Source of the DNA: Alphaproteobacteria bacterium
Lineage (GTDB): Bacteria; Pseudomonadota; Alphaproteobacteria; CAAGCB01; CAG-977
Direction: 5' to 3'
NCBI GenBank assembly: GCA_900768465.1
Contig: CAAGCY010000003.1
Span: 62,001 to 126,000, forward strand
Length of the DNA: 64,000 bases
This document shows positions 9,027 to 17,269 of the stretch, piece by piece (position 1 is the stretch's first letter; every line of letters begins with the position of its first letter). A program made the position numbers and the translations under genes. The notes beneath the pieces are model-generated. The model was not told the DNA's origin. It did not search any database and saw only the letters and a list, made by a program, of their open reading frames with translations.

Positions 9027-9105
9027 ATCACGTTTTTCAGCTATAATTATAGGATAAATATCACGTTTTTCAACATCAAACACGTCGTTTGAATCACGTT
9101 TTTCT
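9027..9105. repeat. Three 12-bp direct repeats at exact 33-bp spacing
   Basis: ATCACGTTTTTC occurs at 9027-9038, 9060-9071 and 9093-9104, so successive copies start 33 bp apart, about three helical turns. The sequence between copies is not conserved. One copy lies in the 5' leader of the DUF4143 gene, one overlaps its -35 box, and one lies upstream next to the end of the helicase gene. Repeat units on one face of the helix suggest cooperative operator sites. Confidence 0.7.
9046..9073 (-). promoter_or_regulatory. Candidate promoter of the DUF4143 ATPase gene
   Basis: On the minus strand TTGAAA (9073-9068), a 16-bp spacer and a perfect TATAAT (9051-9046) precede the start codon by about 30 nt. 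The -35 box overlaps the middle copy of the 33-bp-spaced repeat. Confidence 0.6.
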
Positions 9106-9111
9106 AAAAAA

Positions 9112-11847
9112 TCACCCCAAGAACTCTTTGATTTTCAGCAAAGCGTCTTTTAAGCCCGTTTTTTCAATCGGGGTTTCGGGCGGGAACGCGGTCAGCGTTT
9201 CCGACGGCAAGGCGCGGTCAAGCATCACAAAAACGCCTTTGTCGTCGTGTTTGCGGATAAGCCGTCCGAACGCCTGCGCCAGCTTCATGCGCACCAACAT
9301 CAGGTTATAGGCTTCCCCCGCCTCGCCGAATGCGGCTTTGCGGGCTTTGTGCGCGATGTCGGGGCGGTTCCACGGAACGCGGTCGAAGACTATCATGCGC
9401 AACGATTTCCCCGGCACGTCAATTCCGTCGCGCACCGCGTCCGTGCCCAGCAGGCAAGTTTCCTCCTCGGCGCGGAAAATATCCAGCAGCGTTTGCAGGT
9501 TCACCGTGTCGACGTGCTGGGCCAGCAAATCGATGCCGTTCGCCCCCAGCGGTTCTTTCAAGCGTCTGTAAACGTCTTTTAATCGGCGGATTGCCGTAAA
9601 AATGCCCAAAGCCCCGCCGTTTGAAGCCAGAAACAGCTCGCGGTAAGCGGCGGCGACCTGTGCGGCGTCGTTCTTGTCCACGTCGGTAATGATGAAAATG
9701 CGCGAATTGTTCGCATAGTCGAACGGGGATTTGTACGCCGCCGTCGTCAGCGTGTCTTCCGACTGAAAATGCGCCAATCCCGTGCGCTTCAAAGCGTTTT
9801 TCCAATCCGCCGCCGAATCGCCGCTGTTGTCTTTCAGCGTTGCGGAAGTCACCAAAACGCCGTGCGCCGCCTGTCCCAAAACGTGCGCGAACGGAATTGT
9901 CGGATCAACCCAATGGCGGTGGTATCCGACATCGGTGTCCAGTCCGTCCGTGCGGGTGATTTCCAGTTTGTCCACAAAGTCGGCGGGCGTTTTCAAATCC
10001 AGCTGTTCCAGCATGACGCGCCACACGGACAGCGGTTCGGCGACCGTTTTACGCAAAGACCGAATCACCGCCGAATACCGTTGTTTATCCGCCGTTTCGA
10101 TTGTCCCCGCGTTTTTGTCGATATAGCGTTCAATCCGCCCGATTAAGGAATACGCCGCGGTTTCGGCAATTTTGATGTCGCCGTAAAGCTCGACGGCGGT
10201 TTTGGACAGTTCCGCGTCAACGGGGCGCGGCTCACATTCCAAAGAGTATTGCGCGTCCGTTTTATCGGTGCGCGCCAAAACCTGCCTGTAAATTTGGGTT
10301 AAAAAGCGCTCGAATTCCCCCGACGGCGTTCTGTTTTTGATGCGCGCCAAAGCTCCGCCCTGCGGCAGAAAGCTTGCATGTTCCAGCAGTTCATCGACGC
10401 CTGCGGCGATGTCGGGGTCAAGCAGTATCAAATCCTCCGCCCTGCGGCGAAGTCCGTGCGTGCGCCCCGTTTTTTTGGCGTCTTCCGTTCCGAACAGGAT
10501 GCGGCGCATTTCCAAACCTTCGCGCACGTTGATTTCGCCCGCGAAAATGTCGTCCGCCGCCGCGAACAGCTGATGCCCTTCGTCGAACAGATAGCGGGTC
10601 GGCAAAGCGATGTCTTCGGTCGCGCCCGCCAGCTGAGTCATCACCAAAGCATGGTTGGCAACGACGATTTTGGCATGGCGGGAACGGCGTAAAATCTTTT
10701 CGACAAAGCATTTTTTGTAGTGAGGGCATTGCGCGTACAGACATTCCCCGCGCTTGTCCGCCAAGTTCGCCAAGCTTGCCGCGTTAATCATATCCGCCAT
10801 CCAGCCGGGGAAATCGCCGCCGTTCATATCGCCGTCTTTGGTTGCCGCCACCCACCGCGCTATCAGCCCCAAAGGCAAAGCCGACATCGGATTGGCGGGG
10901 ATTCTGCCGACGGCTTCGGCAAAGTTCAGCAGGCACATATAGTTTTCGCGTCCTTTGCGGATGACAACGGCGCGCCGCTTGATTTGCGGGTCGGGGAACA
11001 CGCGGCTCAGTTCGCTGTCCAGCTGTTTTTGCAAAGTGCGGGTGAACGTGCTTATCCACACGGATCCCGCGTTTTTGTCGCTCCACACGCTGGCGGGGGC
11101 AAGATAGCCCAAAGTCTTGCCGATTCCCGTCCCCGCCTGCGCCAGCACGGATACGGGAAAGCCCGCGTCGGAACGCGGATTGAACGCTTTGGACACCACG
11201 CGGGAATAAGCGACTTGATCGGCGCGCGTTTCGGGCGAATCGGCGCGGGATAAAAGTTCGGACAGGCGTTGTCCCGCTTCGTCGGGCAGCACGGGCAAAG
11301 TTCCCGCGGGTTCGGCGGGCGCGCTTTCCGTCCAGTCGGGCAATCCGTCCCACACCGCAAAGCCCGTCAGCCCCGCCAGTCCCGATTTCGATTCTGCCGT
11401 TCCCAAAGCCGACAAAACGTCCGCGCCCCAAATCCAATTCGCACTGCGCGTCATCGCCAAAGCCAAAGACACGGCTTTTTTGCGCTCGTTCGGGTCAAGG
11501 GCGGCAAGCTTGCCCAGCAAAATCCGCACCATGGAAAACAGCGCGCGGACTTCTTCCGCTCCGTTGACGGGAACGGTCATATTCAAAAAACGGGCAAGCT
11601 CTTTGATTGTCGGCACGACGGGACAGGCGGGGCAGACAAAGGCGAACAGCTCCAAAACGTCCAGAACGACGCGGGGCATTTGCGTTCCCAGCCTGCCTTT
11701 TATCAAAGAACGGTTGCACAGCAAAACGGGGCTGTTGCGGGTAAAAGCGTACACGTCGCGCGGCGTCGCCAAAGGGGTGAAGTTCCCCTGCGAATCCCCC
11801 GCCGTAAAGCGGTTCAGTCCCGCCGACAATGCAATCGCGCCCGACAT
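9112..11847 (-). CDS. DinG/XPD-like ATP-dependent DNA helicase
   Basis: A 911-residue superfamily 2 helicase of the DinG/XPD group. It has Walker A QAGTGIGKT, a DEGH box (YLFDEGHQLF), and four cysteines between motif I and the DEGH box (YMCLLNF, then RGECLYAQCPHYKKC) that match the XPD-type iron-sulfur cluster. The C-terminus has DAVRDGIDVPG and QAFGRLIRKHDD, motifs V and VI. The N-terminal 250 residues show no helicase motifs; alphaproteobacterial relatives have a similar long leader. The likely role is unwinding structured or R-loop DNA during repair. It is divergent from the outer-membrane protein gene at 11988. Confidence 0.9.
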   Translation of the reverse strand: MSGAIALSAGLNRFTAGDSQGNFTPLATPRDVYAFTRNSPVLLCNRSLIKGRLGTQMPRVVLDVLELFAFVCPACPVVPTIKELARFLNMTVPVNGAEEVRALFSMVRILLGKLAALDPNERKKAVSLALAMTRSANWIWGADVLSALGTAESKSGLAGLTGFAVWDGLPDWTESAPAEPAGTLPVLPDEAGQRLSELLSRADSPETRADQVAYSRVVSKAFNPRSDAGFPVSVLAQAGTGIGKTLGYLAPASVWSDKNAGSVWISTFTRTLQKQLDSELSRVFPDPQIKRRAVVIRKGRENYMCLLNFAEAVGRIPANPMSALPLGLIARWVAATKDGDMNGGDFPGWMADMINAASLANLADKRGECLYAQCPHYKKCFVEKILRRSRHAKIVVANHALVMTQLAGATEDIALPTRYLFDEGHQLFAAADDIFAGEINVREGLEMRRILFGTEDAKKTGRTHGLRRRAEDLILLDPDIAAGVDELLEHASFLPQGGALARIKNRTPSGEFERFLTQIYRQVLARTDKTDAQYSLECEPRPVDAELSKTAVELYGDIKIAETAAYSLIGRIERYIDKNAGTIETADKQRYSAVIRSLRKTVAEPLSVWRVMLEQLDLKTPADFVDKLEITRTDGLDTDVGYHRHWVDPTIPFAHVLGQAAHGVLVTSATLKDNSGDSAADWKNALKRTGLAHFQSEDTLTTAAYKSPFDYANNSRIFIITDVDKNDAAQVAAAYRELFLASNGGALGIFTAIRRLKDVYRRLKEPLGANGIDLLAQHVDTVNLQTLLDIFRAEEETCLLGTDAVRDGIDVPGKSLRMIVFDRVPWNRPDIAHKARKAAFGEAGEAYNLMLVRMKLAQAFGRLIRKHDDKGVFVMLDRALPSETLTAFPPETPIEKTGLKDALLKIKEFLG

Positions 11848-11917
11848 CGATGTTTGAATCCTTGATTGAAACCGACTTATTACACTCTAAAACGTTTTTA
11901 AAGGAAAGTGTTTTCTT

Positions 11918-11946
11918 TTGCCCCGCCTGACGATTTGGTGTACAAT
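11918..11946 (+). promoter_or_regulatory. Candidate promoter of the outer-membrane protein gene
   Basis: TTGCCC (11918-11923), a 17-bp spacer and TACAAT (11941-11946) lie about 40 nt before the start codon. Spacing is ideal, so expression from here is plausible. Confidence 0.5.
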
Positions 11947-11987
11947 GCGCGTTATTGTTCAACCTTATCGGATAGGAGAATCCCGTA

Positions 11988-12653
11988 ATGAATAAAACTT
12001 TGATTATGTCGGCGGCTTTGGTCGCTTTGTTTTCCGCCTCCGCGCAGGCGCAGACCGCTCGACAGACGCGTCAGGCTCGTCCTTATCAACAGCAGCAGGA
12101 AGAACCCGTTCGCTCCGACAAGGAAGCGAAGAACATCGAAGTCACACCGTATTTCGGCATTCGCGGCATCGCTTCGTTCCAGAAAGGCACGGCGAATGTT
12201 GAAGACTTGGGCATCAAAGTCGACGAAACCTTTTACAACGGCGGTTTCGAAACGGCTGTCGGAACGAAAATCACCGACAATTTCCGCGTCGAATTCGCGT
12301 ATGCATGGCGCAGCGGCAAAAGTGAAAAAACTCAAGGGCTGAAGCTGAAACCGACCGTTCAGTCGTATATGATTAACGGTTATGTCGATTTGCCGACCGC
12401 CGCCAAAGTCCGCCCTTATCTGGGTGTCGGCGTCGGTATGGGCAGAGCCAAATACGGCTCAACCTATTCGGGGGTTAAAGAAAATCTGTCCAAAACCAAA
12501 TTCACTTACGGTTTGTCCGCGGGGCTGACGTACGAAGCGACCGAAGCGCTGTCGTGGGATTTCGGATACCGTTACGCCGATTTCGGCAAGTTCGACGGCA
12601 TCAAAACCAAAGCCAACGAAATCCTTGTCGGCGCGCGCTTTGCGTTCAGATAA
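11988..12653 (+). CDS. Outer-membrane beta-barrel protein (Opa/OmpA-N type)
   Basis: A 221-residue exported protein. Residues 1-23 are a signal peptide (MNKTLIMSAALVALFSASAQ, cut after AQA). The mature part has alternating strands with aromatic girdle residues, including FRVEFAYAWRSG, VRPYLGVGVGMGRAKYG, FTYGLSAGLTYEAT and LSWDFGYRYADFG. It ends with a C-terminal phenylalanine-x signature (GARFAFR) typical of BAM substrates. The pattern fits the eight-stranded opacity-protein family; specific ligand unknown. A ribosome site GATAGGAG precedes the ATG. It has its own promoter and terminator and so appears monocistronic. Confidence 0.85.
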   Translation: MNKTLIMSAALVALFSASAQAQTARQTRQARPYQQQQEEPVRSDKEAKNIEVTPYFGIRGIASFQKGTANVEDLGIKVDETFYNGGFETAVGTKITDNFRVEFAYAWRSGKSEKTQGLKLKPTVQSYMINGYVDLPTAAKVRPYLGVGVGMGRAKYGSTYSGVKENLSKTKFTYGLSAGLTYEATEALSWDFGYRYADFGKFDGIKTKANEILVGARFAFR

Positions 12654-12670
12654 GGATTCTTCTTGCAATG

Positions 12671-12695
12671 AAAACCCCGCTTCGGCGGGGTTTTT
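12671..12695 (+). terminator. Intrinsic terminator after the outer-membrane protein gene
   Basis: A 10-bp stem (AAAACCCCGC, 12671-12680 and 12685-12694) is closed by the very stable TTCG tetraloop and runs into five T. Confidence 0.88.
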
Positions 12696-12730
12696 GATGT
12701 TCGGAAATGTCGGACGGCATATTTAATCCT

Positions 12731-12759
12731 TTGCAAACCGTGAAAAATTCGATTAAATA
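12731..12759 (+). promoter_or_regulatory. Candidate promoter of the dapL-dapF-clp-atp run
   Basis: TTGCAA (12731-12736), a 17-bp spacer and TAAATA (12754-12759) lie about 40 nt before the first gene of the run. No equally clear promoter is seen between here and 24399. Confidence 0.45.
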
Positions 12760-12799
12760 GAATCGCTTATGGAATTCTTGAGGATAAAAGGACGGTAAA

Positions 12800-13087
12800 A
12801 TGACTGTCATCAAATTGCGGGATTATGACTTTACGACCAACGACGGGGACGAACCCGTGCTGATGTTCAGCGGCATCGGGGGATTGGCGAAAGACCCGTT
12901 TTTCACGCTGCAGAATTCGGACGCTTTTTTGTTCCGTTCCGCCGACACGCCGCGGATTTCGCTGGAGCATATTCCCGATTCCGTGCGTGAAAAAATAGAA
13001 CAATCCCCTCAAATTTTAGTGTGCGAGCTGGACGCCGACGGCGAACCTCAGCAGGTCTACGATGCGCCCGTTTTGAAAAACGCTTGA
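12800..13087 (+). CDS. Hypothetical 95-residue protein upstream of dapL
   Basis: A 95-residue acidic protein with no signal peptide and no membrane segment. I do not recognise a family. It starts MTVIKLRDYDF and contains FFTLQNSDAFLFRSAD and PQILVCELDADGEP, suggesting a small alpha/beta fold. The ATG follows AAAAGGA by about 8 nt. dapL starts 17 bp after its stop, so it is most likely the first gene of the dapL-dapF operon. A link to diaminopimelate synthesis is only suggested by position. Confidence 0.6.
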   Translation: MTVIKLRDYDFTTNDGDEPVLMFSGIGGLAKDPFFTLQNSDAFLFRSADTPRISLEHIPDSVREKIEQSPQILVCELDADGEPQQVYDAPVLKNA

Positions 13088-13104
13088 TTGATTTAAGGTG
13101 TAAA

Positions 13105-14304
13105 ATGATTAAAGCAAACCCTTATTATTTTGATTTGTCAGCCAATTATCTGTTTCAGGAAATCGCCCGTAAAATCAAGGCGTACAAGGAACAAAACCCC
13201 GCCGCCGAAGTTATCAGTCTGGGCATCGGCGACGTAACGCAGCCCATTCCCGCCGCGTGCATCAAAGCGATGCACAAAGCCGCCGACGAAATGGGCGCGG
13301 TCGAAACCATGCGCGGCTACGGTCCGGAGCAGGGCTACGAATTTTTGCGTCAGGCGATTGTCGATAACGATTACAAGGCGCGCGGCGTCGATATTGCGGC
13401 GGACGAAGTCTTTGTGTCCGACGGCGCGAAATGTGATGTCGGCAACATTCAGGAAATCTTTGACACGACGGCGAAAGTCGCCATTCCCGATCCCGTGTAT
13501 CCCGTTTACCGCGACACGAACATCATGGCGGGACGTTCTTTGACGTTTTTGCCCTGCACGCGCGAATCGGGATTTTCGCCCGCTCTGCCCAAAACGGCGT
13601 GCGATTTGATTTATCTGTGTTCGCCCAACAACCCGACGGGTTCTGTCATGACCAAAGAGGAATTGACCCAATGGGTGCGCTACGCTCAACAAAACAAAGC
13701 AATCATCATCTTTGATTCCGCGTACAAGGAATACATCCGCACGGACGGCATTCCGCACAGCATTTACGAAATCGACGGCGCGAAAGAAGTCGCCATTGAA
13801 CTGCGGTCGTTTTCCAAAACGGCGGGCTTTACGGGCGTTCGGTGCGCTTACATGGTCGTTCCCCACGCGTTGAAAGCGATGGCGCCGTCGGGGGCGGAGG
13901 TCGAACTGAACCCGCTGTGGAGCCGCCGCCACTGCACGAAATTCAACGGCGTGGCGTATGTCATTCAGCGCGCCGCCGAAGCCGTGTTTTCCGACGAAGG
14001 CAAGCGCGAAGTCAAGGCGATGACCGACTATTATATGGAAAACGCGCGCTTGATTCGCGAAGGGCTGCAAGCCAAGGGCTTTACCGTGTACGGCGGCAAA
14101 GACGCGCCTTATATCTGGCTGGCGACTCCGGCGGGAATGACGTCGGTGATGTTCTTTGAAAAACTGCTGCATGACGCTCAGCTGGTCTGCACGCCGGGCA
14201 GCGGCTTCGGCGCGTGCGGGGAAGGCTATGTCCGCCTGACGTCGTTCGGAACGCGCGAAAACACGCTGAAAGCTTTGGAACGTATCGGGAAAATGAGCTT
14301 ATGA
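13105..14304 (+). CDS. dapL: LL-diaminopimelate aminotransferase
   Basis: A PLP-dependent aminotransferase that converts tetrahydrodipicolinate directly to LL-diaminopimelate using glutamate, bypassing DapD/C/E. It has 399 residues against about 410 for the family. The N-terminus NPYYFDLSANYLFQEIARK and VISLGIGDVTQP are DapL-like. YGPEQGYEFLRQAI and SPNNPTGSV mark the fold, and SFSKTAGFTGVRC holds the PLP lysine. The ATG at 13105 was chosen over an upstream in-frame start because the family begins there. Its stop overlaps the dapF start by 4 nt (ATGA), joining the last two steps to meso-DAP. DapL is uncommon in alphaproteobacteria. Confidence 0.92.
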   Translation: MIKANPYYFDLSANYLFQEIARKIKAYKEQNPAAEVISLGIGDVTQPIPAACIKAMHKAADEMGAVETMRGYGPEQGYEFLRQAIVDNDYKARGVDIAADEVFVSDGAKCDVGNIQEIFDTTAKVAIPDPVYPVYRDTNIMAGRSLTFLPCTRESGFSPALPKTACDLIYLCSPNNPTGSVMTKEELTQWVRYAQQNKAIIIFDSAYKEYIRTDGIPHSIYEIDGAKEVAIELRSFSKTAGFTGVRCAYMVVPHALKAMAPSGAEVELNPLWSRRHCTKFNGVAYVIQRAAEAVFSDEGKREVKAMTDYYMENARLIREGLQAKGFTVYGGKDAPYIWLATPAGMTSVMFFEKLLHDAQLVCTPGSGFGACGEGYVRLTSFGTRENTLKALERIGKMSL

Positions 14305-15107
14305 CAAAAATCCCCTTTATCAAAATGGACGGCTTGGGCAACGATTTCGTGATTATGCGCGGCGTCGATTTGACAGCGGAGCAAATCAAAGCCGTCGGCA
14401 ACCGCAAAACGGGTGTCGGATTCGATCAGCTGATAGTGCTGAAGCCGTCGGACAAAGCCGATGTCAAAATCCTGTTTTTCAACGCGGACGGGTCGTCGGC
14501 GGGCGCGTGCGGCAACGGTTCGCGCTGTACGGCAAAACTGCTGATGGACGAAAAGGGCGTCGATTCGCTGACAATGGAAGCCCCCGACGGCAAGCTGCTG
14601 AAAGCTTGGCGCGCGGAAAACGGGCTGACCACCGTCAATATGGGCAAGCCGCGTTTGAATTGGGACGAAATTCCGATTGCCGAAAACCAAGACACTTTGG
14701 CGGTTAAAGGAATTTCCGCCGATTTGCCCGAACCGTGCTGTGTGTCGATGGGCAATCCCCATGCGGTTTTCTTTGTCGACGATGTCGAGGCTTTCGACGT
14801 CGCCAAGTGGGGACGCTTTGTCGAAACGCATCCGATGTTTCCCGAACGCGCGAACGTCGAGTTCGCTCAGGTTGTCAAACCCGACCTTATCCGTATGCGG
14901 GTATGGGAGCGCGGCGCGGGAATTACCGAAGCTTGCGGCACGGGGGCGTGCGCGACTTTGACGGCGGCGGCGCGGCGGAATTTGAGCGCGCGCAAAGCCG
15001 AAATCAAAATGGACGGCGGCGCTTTGATTGTCGAATGGGACGATAACGGCGATATTCTGATGACGGGCGCGACGCATTGCGCTTTTGAAGGGGAGGTCTT
15101 TGCGTGA
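14301..15107 (+). CDS. dapF: Diaminopimelate epimerase
   Basis: Converts LL- to meso-diaminopimelate for lysine and peptidoglycan. It has 268 residues. The two catalytic cysteines are in SSAGACGNGSRC in the N-terminal half and EACGTGACAT in the C-terminal half. MDGLGNDFV near the N-terminus is the usual family start. It is translationally coupled at both ends: ATGA overlap with dapL and GTGA overlap with the Clp-like gene. The pairing with dapL gives a complete aminotransferase route in two adjacent genes. Confidence 0.96.
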   Translation: MTKIPFIKMDGLGNDFVIMRGVDLTAEQIKAVGNRKTGVGFDQLIVLKPSDKADVKILFFNADGSSAGACGNGSRCTAKLLMDEKGVDSLTMEAPDGKLLKAWRAENGLTTVNMGKPRLNWDEIPIAENQDTLAVKGISADLPEPCCVSMGNPHAVFFVDDVEAFDVAKWGRFVETHPMFPERANVEFAQVVKPDLIRMRVWERGAGITEACGTGACATLTAAARRNLSARKAEIKMDGGALIVEWDDNGDILMTGATHCAFEGEVFA

Positions 15108-17206
15108 GCTATATTATCGACTATACCGAAAAAGCCAAAAACGGCACGCTGAAGCCGGTTATCGGGCGTGAAAAGGAACAGCGCCGCGTCATGCACATTT
15201 TGCTGCGCGACACGAAAAACAACCCCATGCTGCTGGGACCGACGGGTATCGGCAAAACGTCGATTGTCGAAGGGTTCGCCAAAGCGCTGGCTGAAAACCG
15301 CGTTCCGCCGAAACTGCAGGGGCGCAGTCTGGTCGGCGTCGACATCGCGACGATGATGATTGATTCCAAAACACAGGCGGAATACGAAGAACACTTGAAA
15401 GAAGCGTTCCAGCAAATCCAAGCCGCGGGCGACAGGATGATTCTGTACATCAACGACTTGGGATTTCTGGCGCGCACGCCGAACGGCAACCCCGAAATCC
15501 CCAAGTTTTTAAAGCCGAAAGTTCTGGACGGCGGGATTAAGTGCGTCGTCGAAGCCGAACTGAACGCGTTTAAACAGTATATCGAACAAGACCCCGATTT
15601 GATGAGCTGTCTGCAAACCATGTACGTCGAAGAACCGACGCCCGCGGAAACGACGGACATCTTGCGCGGGCTGGGCAAACATTTGGAGAAAAAATACCAA
15701 ATCCAAATCGCGGACGACATCGTGCAGAACGCCGTTTCGATGGCGGGGCGTTACGTCAAATCCCGTTTGTTCCCCGAAAAGGCGATTGACTTGCTGGACG
15801 AAGCCGCGACGGGCTTGATGATGGACTTGGACGAAAAGAAAACGACCGACACCGTTTTGAACAAACAGCACGTTGCGAACATCATTTCCGCATGGACGGG
15901 GATTCCGATGGACAAGGTTGATGCCGAGGACAAAAAACGCCTTATCGACCTTGAAAACTTTTTGGGACGCCGTGTTATCGGTCAGCCCGAAGCGATTTCC
16001 GTCATTTCGGGCGCGGTCAGGCGTATGAAGTCGGGCTTGCAGGATCCGAACCGTCCTTTGGGCACGTTTTTGTTCATCGGTACGACGGGCGTCGGTAAAA
16101 CCGAATTGGCAAAAGCTTTGTCCGAATTTTTGTTCGATGACGAAACGGCTTTGCTGCGCTTGGATATGTCCGAATACATGGAAAAAGTGTCCGTTCAGCG
16201 TTTGTTGGGACCTCCGCCGGGGACGCCCGGATTCGAACAGGGCGGCGTTTTGACCGAAGCCGTGCGCTTGCGCCCCTACCAAGTGGTTTTGTTCGACGAA
16301 ATGGAAAAAGCACACAGCGAGATTCTGAACCTGATGCTGCAGTTGCTGGATGAAGGGCGATTGACGGACGGCAAGGGCTTGACGGTCGATTTCCGCAACA
16401 CGGTGGTGATTATGACATCGAACTTGGGTGCGAATTTGCCGCGCTATCAGCGTATGGAGTTTCTGCGCAAAAACTTGCGTCCCGAATTCCTTGCCCGTAT
16501 CGACGACATCATTCCGTTCCACGGATTGGCGGAAGAAAACCTGCTGGCAATCGTGGACATTCACTTGAACAAGTTTGTCAAGCGCGCCAAAGCCGTCAAC
16601 ATCCGCGCGGAACTGACTTTGGAAGCGCGCAAATGGTTCGCGGACGAAGTCTTTATCGCCAAAAACGGCGTGCGTGAAATCAAACGCCTGATTCAGCACC
16701 ATATTGAAAATCCGCTGGCGGTTTTGATGATGTACGACAAAGTGGGACCCGACGATTTGGTCAAAATCGTTCGTCCGAAAGACAAAAAAGGCGTCGAAAT
16801 CGTCGTCTTGTCGCCCGAGGAGCAAAGCAAGCAAATCGAGGAAGCCGTTACCGTCGAAGTCAAAATGGATGACGGCGTGGATGATCGTCCGCCTCCGCCG
16901 CCGACGTTCAAACTGAACGAAACGGGCAACGAAGACGAAGATTTGCCCGCTTGGAAACGCGCGCAAATGCAGGCGGCACGTCAGCAGGGCGGCATCCCCA
17001 ACCCCGACGCCGCGCCCGTCAAACGCATCAAAATCCCCGTTATCAAGGGCTTTAAGTCCACTTTGGGTAAAGCGGGCGTGCCGAAAATGCCTGCGTCGAT
17101 GATGGCGCATCCGCCCGCTCCGCCGCCCGAACCCGCCGCGGAATCGAACGCCGAGCCCGAAACGCCGCCGTCTTTGCCGCCTTCTATCCCCGAAAATAAA
17201 GGTTGA
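15104..17206 (+). CDS. ClpB/ClpC-like AAA+ unfoldase lacking N- and M-domains
   Basis: A 700-residue Hsp100 protein with two AAA+ rings. It begins directly at ring 1 (DYTEKAKNGTLKPVIGREKE), so the usual N-domain is absent. Ring 1 keeps Walker A GPTGIGKT (45-52), but its Walker B is ILYIND (113-118, normally IDE), and the arginine-finger pair seen in ClpB is replaced by Ser168-Cys169. Only about 22 residues join ring 1 to WTGIPMDKV, so the ClpB M-domain is also missing. Ring 2 is intact: GTTGVGKT (326-333), LFDE (396-399), pore loop GTPGFEQGG and RPEFLARID. Residues from about 595 on form a proline- and charge-rich tail. I see no IGF/IGL loop for ClpP. It lies between dapF and atpD; function unknown. 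Confidence 0.85.
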   Translation: MSYIIDYTEKAKNGTLKPVIGREKEQRRVMHILLRDTKNNPMLLGPTGIGKTSIVEGFAKALAENRVPPKLQGRSLVGVDIATMMIDSKTQAEYEEHLKEAFQQIQAAGDRMILYINDLGFLARTPNGNPEIPKFLKPKVLDGGIKCVVEAELNAFKQYIEQDPDLMSCLQTMYVEEPTPAETTDILRGLGKHLEKKYQIQIADDIVQNAVSMAGRYVKSRLFPEKAIDLLDEAATGLMMDLDEKKTTDTVLNKQHVANIISAWTGIPMDKVDAEDKKRLIDLENFLGRRVIGQPEAISVISGAVRRMKSGLQDPNRPLGTFLFIGTTGVGKTELAKALSEFLFDDETALLRLDMSEYMEKVSVQRLLGPPPGTPGFEQGGVLTEAVRLRPYQVVLFDEMEKAHSEILNLMLQLLDEGRLTDGKGLTVDFRNTVVIMTSNLGANLPRYQRMEFLRKNLRPEFLARIDDIIPFHGLAEENLLAIVDIHLNKFVKRAKAVNIRAELTLEARKWFADEVFIAKNGVREIKRLIQHHIENPLAVLMMYDKVGPDDLVKIVRPKDKKGVEIVVLSPEEQSKQIEEAVTVEVKMDDGVDDRPPPPPTFKLNETGNEDEDLPAWKRAQMQAARQQGGIPNPDAAPVKRIKIPVIKGFKSTLGKAGVPKMPASMMAHPPAPPPEPAAESNAEPETPPSLPPSIPENKG

Positions 17207-17269
17207 ACAATCGGCGGAAAACAGGCATCCTTGAATATCTGAAAGAGCCATTAACGAAAAGGATATACG

